NCBI GenBank assembly: GCA_008363385.1
Contig: RHKY01000004.1
Coordinates: forward strand, 1-64,000
Origin: Acidobacteriota bacterium
GTDB taxonomy: Bacteria > Acidobacteriota > Thermoanaerobaculia > UBA5066
Direction: 5' to 3'
DNA length: 64,000 nucleotides
Shown: positions 60,601-64,000 of the stretch, in pieces
How positions within the stretch are numbered: the stretch's first letter is position 1
Layout: each line of letters opens with the position of its first letter
Translations under genes and position numbers: made by a program
The notes under the pieces: model-generated
The model's input: the letters and a program-made list of their open reading frames with translations, nothing else
Databases searched by the model: none
What the model was told of the DNA's origin: nothing

Positions 60601-60713
60601 CGGGTCAGGATCTCGTCGATCCGCGACTCGCGGCCGAAGAAGAGGTGGTCCTCGTCGGGCTCGAAGCTCCGGAGCCCCGGGAAGGGATTGGTGCGTCCTT
60701 GCGTGTCGGGCAT
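57606..60713 (-). CDS. Membrane-anchored STAND NTPase with WD40 repeats (nSTAND1-like)
   Basis: A 1035-residue protein. NPFPGLRSFEPDEDHLFFGR leads into Walker A GTSGSGKSS at 49-57, and ENVLVLVDQFEELFRF is Walker B. SDQ-like and winged-helix parts follow (ISHESLMRIWTRLIQWVDEE). One hydrophobic helix (LAVILGSAAIVTLVFGLYAM) lies at about 494-514. A Gln/Glu/Arg-rich coiled coil (about 515-650) and about seven WD40 blades (about 690-1005; VALSPAGALVASGSDDGTVH, LASASLDGTVRLW) complete it. STAND proteins switch on ligand binding and oligomerise. ATG 60713 lies 11 bp after the TIR-protein stop. The single helix would put WD40 and NTPase on opposite sides unless it is a re-entrant or buried helix. Confidence 0.85.
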   Translation of the reverse strand: MPDTQGRTNPFPGLRSFEPDEDHLFFGRESRIDEILTRLRRSRFLSVVGTSGSGKSSLIRSGLIPSLHSGVMAKAGSAWRIAIFRPGENPIGNLAEALNGYDVIGPEEDAETNRSFLEVTLRRSGMGLVECVKQARLPKGENVLVLVDQFEELFRFKSSLQMRDSREEAVSFVKLLLTAISQQELPIYVVITMRSDFIGNCTEFEGLTEAINEGQYLVPRMTREERRSAIVGPVAVGGAEITPRLVLRLLNDVGDDPDQLPILQHALMRTWDYWEARHAEGEPIDLRHYEAIGTMTEALSRHAEEAFLELETPERRSIAEKMFKALTDRGSDARGVRNPRRLDELAALTGTSEREVAAVVEVFRKPGRSFLMPPAASELKASSIVDISHESLMRIWTRLIQWVDEEARAAQVYVRISKAALRFQEGKVGLLRDPELQLDLNWREETQPNAVWAARYDPAFERAMLFLDQSERQRDLDIAEKERQRRRQLQWARRLAVILGSAAIVTLVFGLYAMTLKIEADANAKEALRQKEIALAQQKEAEHQRAVADEQRGRAEEQRQRADKERDVAEEQRQIAQEQEREALRQKAQAEQARTLEAQARTEAESQRTFAVQQRDRAETLRVKAETSETETRRLRMLAVARSLALQTTRLTKDDQREIAALLAAQAYRLHSQNGGSPEDAQLFEGLRSALLRLSPETARVWRRHQDAVRAVALSPAGALVASGSDDGTVHVVAAGAADGGAATAVPLGSEVRALVWADAGQRLVAGTLDGTVWLVDALAEGGRRTPLAGPGPGVTALAYREKGGLLAVASLSGEVRLVPLGSPSQARVLKAVGEGRVNALAFTPGGALLGASEGGGLLVWDPERPDGAPRRLLGERTLRSVAASGDGTVAAGTAGGPILLLPGGLDGKTVELSGHSSAVTSLSFGAGGRKLASASLDGTVRLWAVDAPEREPIVLPGHSGWVWAADLSEDGTSLVSGGADRTVRGWPTKAQPLVDGICARASRDLSPAEWAAYLPADIPFQPTCGAAKPRPRER

Positions 60714-60724
60714 GGCGCTCTCTC

Positions 60725-62230
60725 TCAACCCGCCTGGAGCTGGCTCAGGAAGGGCTGCATGGCAGCCGGGTCGAAGGTCCCGCGCTGGCTGATCACGAGC
60801 GCCTCGTGGGTCCGGAAGCGCCCCTTGGCCGGGTTGTCGGGCGGACCCACGAGGACGGCCTTGGCCGTGATCGGCTTCTTGCGGCCGAAGGCGGCGCTCT
60901 TCTGGACCTCCCGGAGCTTGGCCCTCAGCCAGAGCTCGTTGCCGGCGCCGTACCAGAGGAGCACGCCGTCGCAGATCGACAGGTTCTCCTCGTGGTCGCG
61001 GCGGACCTGGGCCTCGTCGCCCTCGAACACCGGGAGGATGACCTCGAATCCCTGGTCGAAGAGGTAGTCGGTCACCACGTTGGGCTCGTCCCCGTCCCGC
61101 TGGTCGAAGATGAGGTAGATCCGCTTCAGCCCCGGCTCCCCGGGCGCCGCCCCGGCGGGGGCCGCGGCCGGCTCCTCCTTCGGCGGCGGCGGCGGGAGGA
61201 GCCGCGTGTGCATGGCGCTCTTGAAGTCGGCGAGCGACGTCTGGAGGATGTCCGCCCCGGCCTGGATCCTCGCGTCCGTCTGGAGGCCGTCGATGAAGCG
61301 GACCTGGCGCTCGTCCTCGCTGACGAGCTCCTCCGGGAGCCAGATCAGCCGCCCGAAGCCGCCCTTCTGGCTCCGCTCGATCGCCAGGTCGTTCTGCAGG
61401 ACGGCCGTCGAGCGGGTCTCCCCTTCCGGCACGACCCCGTAGTTGCGCCCGATCAGGTGGATCGACAGCGAGCAGCGCGCCAGCTGCTCGCGGACCATCT
61501 CCTCGCACTCGGGCCCGATCAGCGGGAGCGGACGGTCGGGCAGGACCGTCGCGTCGAAGCCCAGGAGCTCGCGCCGGATCGCGTCGCGCTGCTCGCGCAG
61601 GTCGTACGTCGTCTCGGCCAGGTAGACCGTGGGCCGCTCCGCCGAGGGGGCGGCCGGCGCGGCGAGGCCGTCGGGCGCCTCCTTGTCGATCGCCTCCAGG
61701 AGGTCGGCCATGTCGTGCGCCAGGTCGTCGAGCTTGGCCCAGTAGAGCCGCTGCGACTCCGGGTCCGCCGTCTGGGAGAGCTCGCGGGCGCGCCCCGTCT
61801 CCGGGTCGACCGTGTAGAACTCGTACCCGAGGACGTCCTGGAACTCGGCGGACTGCTGGTCGAGCGGGACCGGCGTCTTCACGATCTTGAAGACGCGCGT
61901 CTTGTTCCCGATGCGCATCCCGCCCGTCTGGCCGGAGGCCTTCCAGAACTCGCGGAGCTCGCGCATGCACCACTCGGACTTCAGGTAGCGGGGCGAGACG
62001 ATCGAGGCGATGATCGCCACGCGCGGGAGGCGCTCGACGAGCCGGTCGGCGAAGATGTCGTTCCCCTGCAGCTTTGGGTCGCGCCAGATCCTCGGCTGGC
62101 GCCCCAGGAGCTGCCCGAGCCGGATCTCCAGCACGCGGTGGAAGCTCGAGACCCAGCCCTTCTGGCCCTCCACGAGGGGCTGGTCGTCGATGTGGGCATA
62201 GCTGACGAAGACGTCGTTCTCGAAGCTCAT
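60725..62230 (-). CDS. TIR-domain protein with DUF4062-like and C-terminal TIR-like domains
   Basis: A 501-residue protein, first gene of the operon. The N-terminal TIR domain covers about 1-165 (ENDVFVSYAHIDDQPLV; PRYLKSEWCMREL). Its SxWCxxE motif places Glu91 where NAD-cleaving TIR domains have their catalytic Glu. About 200-350 resembles DUF4062 (PTVYLAETTYDLREQRDAIR, then CSLSIHLIGRNYGVVPEGE). A Pro-rich linker follows and a second TIR-like fold occupies about 370-500 (KRIYLIFDQRDGDEPNVVTD, CDGVLLWYGAGNELWLRAKL). This could be an effector producing or cleaving a nucleotide signal. ATG 62230 has GCGAAGAG upstream. NADase activity is inferred. Confidence 0.8.
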   Translation of the reverse strand: MSFENDVFVSYAHIDDQPLVEGQKGWVSSFHRVLEIRLGQLLGRQPRIWRDPKLQGNDIFADRLVERLPRVAIIASIVSPRYLKSEWCMRELREFWKASGQTGGMRIGNKTRVFKIVKTPVPLDQQSAEFQDVLGYEFYTVDPETGRARELSQTADPESQRLYWAKLDDLAHDMADLLEAIDKEAPDGLAAPAAPSAERPTVYLAETTYDLREQRDAIRRELLGFDATVLPDRPLPLIGPECEEMVREQLARCSLSIHLIGRNYGVVPEGETRSTAVLQNDLAIERSQKGGFGRLIWLPEELVSEDERQVRFIDGLQTDARIQAGADILQTSLADFKSAMHTRLLPPPPPKEEPAAAPAGAAPGEPGLKRIYLIFDQRDGDEPNVVTDYLFDQGFEVILPVFEGDEAQVRRDHEENLSICDGVLLWYGAGNELWLRAKLREVQKSAAFGRKKPITAKAVLVGPPDNPAKGRFRTHEALVISQRGTFDPAAMQPFLSQLQAG

Positions 62231-62381
62231 GGCTCTTCGCCCATCTTTGCCCCCCGGGCGCCCGCCGGTCCGGCTCGCCGGTGAGGACCCGCAGCGTGAC
62301 GGCGCCCAAGCTCCCGGGAACCCAGGACTCTCACCCGGTCCGGAACAATAGCACCCGCCCCGTCCCCCGAAGCCGGCCCGC

Positions 62382-62397
62382 TGTCCGTTTCCGGACA
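62382..62397. promoter_or_regulatory. Palindrome, candidate enhancer site for a sigma-54 activator
   Basis: TGTCCG (62382-62387), TTTC, CGGACA (62392-62397): a perfect 6-bp-arm inverted repeat. It lies about 100 bp upstream of the -24/-12 element at 62489 and about 150 bp upstream of the TIR operon start. Its distance suits an upstream activator site for an NtrC-type protein. Confidence 0.5.
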
Positions 62398-62488
62398 CCA
62401 CCGTTCGTACACGGACGCCCTCCCCGGCGGCCGGGACGACCTCCCGACGGAATCCCCCGTGTTCCGCCGGTTTCCGCGTCCCGGGCCC

Positions 62489-62504
62489 CTGGCATCGGGG
62501 TTGC
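62489..62504 (+). promoter_or_regulatory. Sigma-54 (-24/-12) promoter of the efflux operon
   Basis: CTGGCATCGGGGTTGC contains TGGCA and TTGC with exactly ten bases between the invariant GG (62491-62492) and GC (62503-62504), as required for RpoN. Transcription should begin about 12 bases after the GC, that is at or beside the ATG at 62517. No Shine-Dalgarno lies between, so the message could be leaderless. Confidence 0.6.
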
Positions 62505-62516
62505 GGGACGGCCGGT

Positions 62517-63782
62517 ATGGACCGCCCCCTCGACGAGAGGACCTCCCGGGACCGGGCCCGCCGGCGGGCGCTGGCCGTCGCGGGCGCCCTCGCCGCCGCC
62601 GCCGCCGGGTGGCTCGCCCTCACCGCGCTCCTCTCCCCCTCCCTCGCCCTCGGCCGGCTGCGCACCGGCACCGTGGACGTCGGGCCCATCGCGGCGACCG
62701 TCTCCGCTTCCGGCTCCGTCGTCCCCGAGGCCGAGCGGGTCCTCTCCAGCCCGGTCGACGCCCGGCTCGTGAGGGTGCTCGTGCGCCCCGGCGCCGCCGT
62801 GAAGGCGGGAGAGGCGCTCGTGGAGCTGGACGCGACGCAGCAGGCGCTCGAGGTGCAGCGGCTCCAGAAGGAGCTGCGGCTGAGGGAGTCCCAGGCCGAG
62901 CGGGCGCGTCTGGAGCTCGAGGGGACGCTCTCGGGCCTCGAGAGCCAGGTGCGCGTCGGGGAGCTCTCGCTCTCGACGTACCGGGCGAGCCTGGCGAGGA
63001 GCCGCAAGCTCTTCGCCGAGGGGCTCGTCTCCGAGGAGCTCCTGAGGCAGTCGGAGCTGGACGAGGCGCGCACGCGAGAGGAGCTGGCGCAGCTCCACGA
63101 GCGGATGCGGCTGGCGAGGCGCTCGGCCGAGGTGGAGCGGACGGCGCTGGCGGCCGAGCTCTCGACGGCCCGGCACGAGGCCGAGCAGGCCGAGCGCGTG
63201 CTCTTCCAGTCCGAGACGCGCAGCGACCGGGACGGCGTGGTGACGTTCGTCGCGAGCGGCGAGGGCGCCGCGGTCCGCAAGGGGGACGTCCTGGCCCGCG
63301 TGGCCGACCTCACGGCCTTCCGCGTCGACGCGCGGGTCGCCGACCTCCACGCGGCCCGGGTGGGCCCGGGGCAGGAGGCGGTGGTCCGCCTCGACGGCGT
63401 CCGGCTCGCCGCGACGGTCTCCCGCGTGCAGCCCGAGGTGGAGGACGGCCAGGTGACCGTGTCGCTCGCCCTCGCCGAGAAGGCGCACCCCCGCCTGAGG
63501 CCGAGCCTGCGCGTCGAGGTGGAGCTGGTGACGGACCGGAGGGAGCGGGCCCTGCGGCTCCCGCGGGGGTCGTTCGGCGCGGCCGAGGGGGGGGTCGACG
63601 TCTGGGTCCTCGCCGGCGGCGAGGCGGTGCGCAGGCGCGTCCGGCTCGGCGTCTCGAACGCGGACGCCTACGAGGTCCTCTCGGGCCTGTCGGCCGGCGA
63701 CGTGGTCGTCCTGTCGGAGATGGCGGACTTCGCGCACCTGTCGCGGGTCCGGGTGAAGGGACGGAAAGGAGGATCGAGATGA
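62517..63782 (+). CDS. HlyD/MacA-type periplasmic adaptor of an ABC efflux system
   Basis: A 421-residue membrane-fusion protein. One N-terminal helix ([20 protein letters not shown]) anchors it. [20 protein letters not shown] begins the barrel-sandwich domain, a long coiled coil spans about 110-240, and [21 protein letters not shown] closes the lipoyl half. A beta-barrel domain follows ([20 protein letters not shown]). It bridges an inner-membrane ABC exporter and an outer-membrane channel. Its stop overlaps the ABC ATPase ATG (ATGA). The substrate is unknown. The sigma-54 promoter suggests induced expression. Confidence 0.85.
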   Translation: MDRPLDERTSRDRARRRALAVAGALAAAAAGWLALTALLSPSLALGRLRTGTVDVGPIAATVSASGSVVPEAERVLSSPVDARLVRVLVRPGAAVKAGEALVELDATQQALEVQRLQKELRLRESQAERARLELEGTLSGLESQVRVGELSLSTYRASLARSRKLFAEGLVSEELLRQSELDEARTREELAQLHERMRLARRSAEVERTALAAELSTARHEAEQAERVLFQSETRSDRDGVVTFVASGEGAAVRKGDVLARVADLTAFRVDARVADLHAARVGPGQEAVVRLDGVRLAATVSRVQPEVEDGQVTVSLALAEKAHPRLRPSLRVEVELVTDRRERALRLPRGSFGAAEGGVDVWVLAGGEAVRRRVRLGVSNADAYEVLSGLSAGDVVVLSEMADFAHLSRVRVKGRKGGSR

Positions 63783-64000
63783 TCCGGCTCGAGAACGTGG
63801 AGAAGGTGTACCGGACCGACCGGATCGAGACGCTCGCGCTCTCGGGCGTGAGCCTCGAGGTCGCCGAGGGGGAGTTCGTCTCCGTCATGGGCCCGTCGGG
63901 CTCGGGGAAGTCGACGCTCCTGCACGTCATGGGGCTCCTCGACACCCCGACCCGCGGGACGGTCACGCTGAACGGGCGCCGCGTGGACGGGCTCTCCGAC
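63779..64000 (+). CDS. ABC transporter ATP-binding protein (MacB/LolD-like), N-terminal part
   Basis: The 74 residues before the window end match the start of a MacB/LolD-type ATPase: [40 protein letters not shown] (Walker [10 protein letters not shown] at about 38-46) and [20 protein letters not shown]. The ATG overlaps the adaptor gene stop. It would power the efflux system encoded from 62517 onward, with permeases expected beyond the window. Truncated by the window edge, not by mutation. Confidence 0.9.
   Translation, partial: MIRLENVEKVYRTDRIETLALSGVSLEVAEGEFVSVMGPSGSGKSTLLHVMGLLDTPTRGTVTLNGRRVDGLSD

Noticed and set aside
54759-61067. Very long open frame on the plus strand (about 2100 codons), and similar ones at 49985-55015 and 14672-17791
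   Set aside because: They lie opposite or across genes with clear domains and are rich in Arg, Gly, Pro, Asp and Val. In very GC-rich DNA stop codons are rare, so antisense frames stay open by chance. Only the 16199-17791 portion of the last one is real.
60725-63313. An 862-residue version of the TIR protein
   Set aside because: Sequence upstream of ATG 62230 in that frame is Ser/Arg-rich and opposes the adaptor gene. The TIR domain begins exactly at the chosen ATG.
1-64000. tRNA, rRNA, CRISPR arrays, insertion sequences, prophage
   Set aside because: No cloverleaf-like or GGTTCGA-type tRNA signature, no spaced direct repeats, no transposase or integrase motifs and no terminal inverted repeats were seen on reading both strands. 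A covariance-model scan would be the decisive test for RNA genes.

Overview
The window reads as a contiguous chromosomal segment of a very GC-rich Gram-negative bacterium (well over 70% G+C by eye, frequent GTG starts, many ATGA/GTGA start-stop overlaps). TonB-dependent receptors, outer-membrane beta-barrels, DUF5916 and DUF2911 proteins, and nucleotide-translocase-like proteins carrying HEAT repeats and cyclic-nucleotide-binding domains suggest Acidobacteriota or a close relative. That placement is an inference. No rRNA, tRNA, CRISPR array, insertion sequence or phage gene was seen.

Layout. Positions 1-2664 (minus) hold a partial DHFR-like reductase, a PAP2-type phosphatase and small DUF2892, DUF3788, DUF5655 and DUF1801 proteins. 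Positions 2980-8048 (minus) are a compact five-gene operon: decarboxylating dehydrogenase, HMG-CoA-lyase-like enzyme, CaiB-type CoA-transferase and an isopropylmalate-dehydratase-like pair. It resembles a citramalyl-CoA/3-methylmalate/2-oxobutyrate route. Positions 8270-14512 carry a Tat-exported epimerase-like protein, a nucleotide-translocase-like carrier, two PIN-type toxin-antitoxin pairs, a frameshifted secreted-protein gene and a DUF1801 protein with a histone-H1-like tail. Positions 14540-16119 hold a pirin and a small-protein/nucleotidyltransferase pair. Positions 16199-22263 (plus) are a complete trans-4-hydroxyproline catabolic operon in which consecutive genes overlap. Positions 22323-25356 (minus) hold NikR, a TonB receptor and a methyltransferase. 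Positions 28192-37534 hold a potassium-uptake (Kdp) locus in which KdpD is split into two proteins at opposite ends, with two extra tiny membrane ORFs before kdpF.

Positions 37613-47989 contain a metallophosphoesterase, an unrecognised 649-residue protein with a HAD-like C-terminal domain, a DUF4071-nucleotidyl-cyclase protein convergent with a RyR-domain protein, a DUF5916 beta-barrel, and a glutamate-cysteine-ligase-like/aminotransferase pair.

The most striking region is 48071-62230 (minus), five genes separated by only 11-50 bp. In transcription order they are a TIR-DUF4062-TIR-like protein, a membrane-anchored STAND NTPase with WD40 repeats, a TonB-dependent receptor with an N-terminal helical-repeat module, and two giant ATP/ADP-translocase-like proteins with HEAT repeats and cNMP-binding domains. 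This looks like a nucleotide-centred signalling or conflict system coupled to the envelope that I do not recognise as described. A divergent efflux operon (HlyD-like adaptor, then an ABC ATPase cut by the window end) starts at 62517 behind a sigma-54-type promoter.
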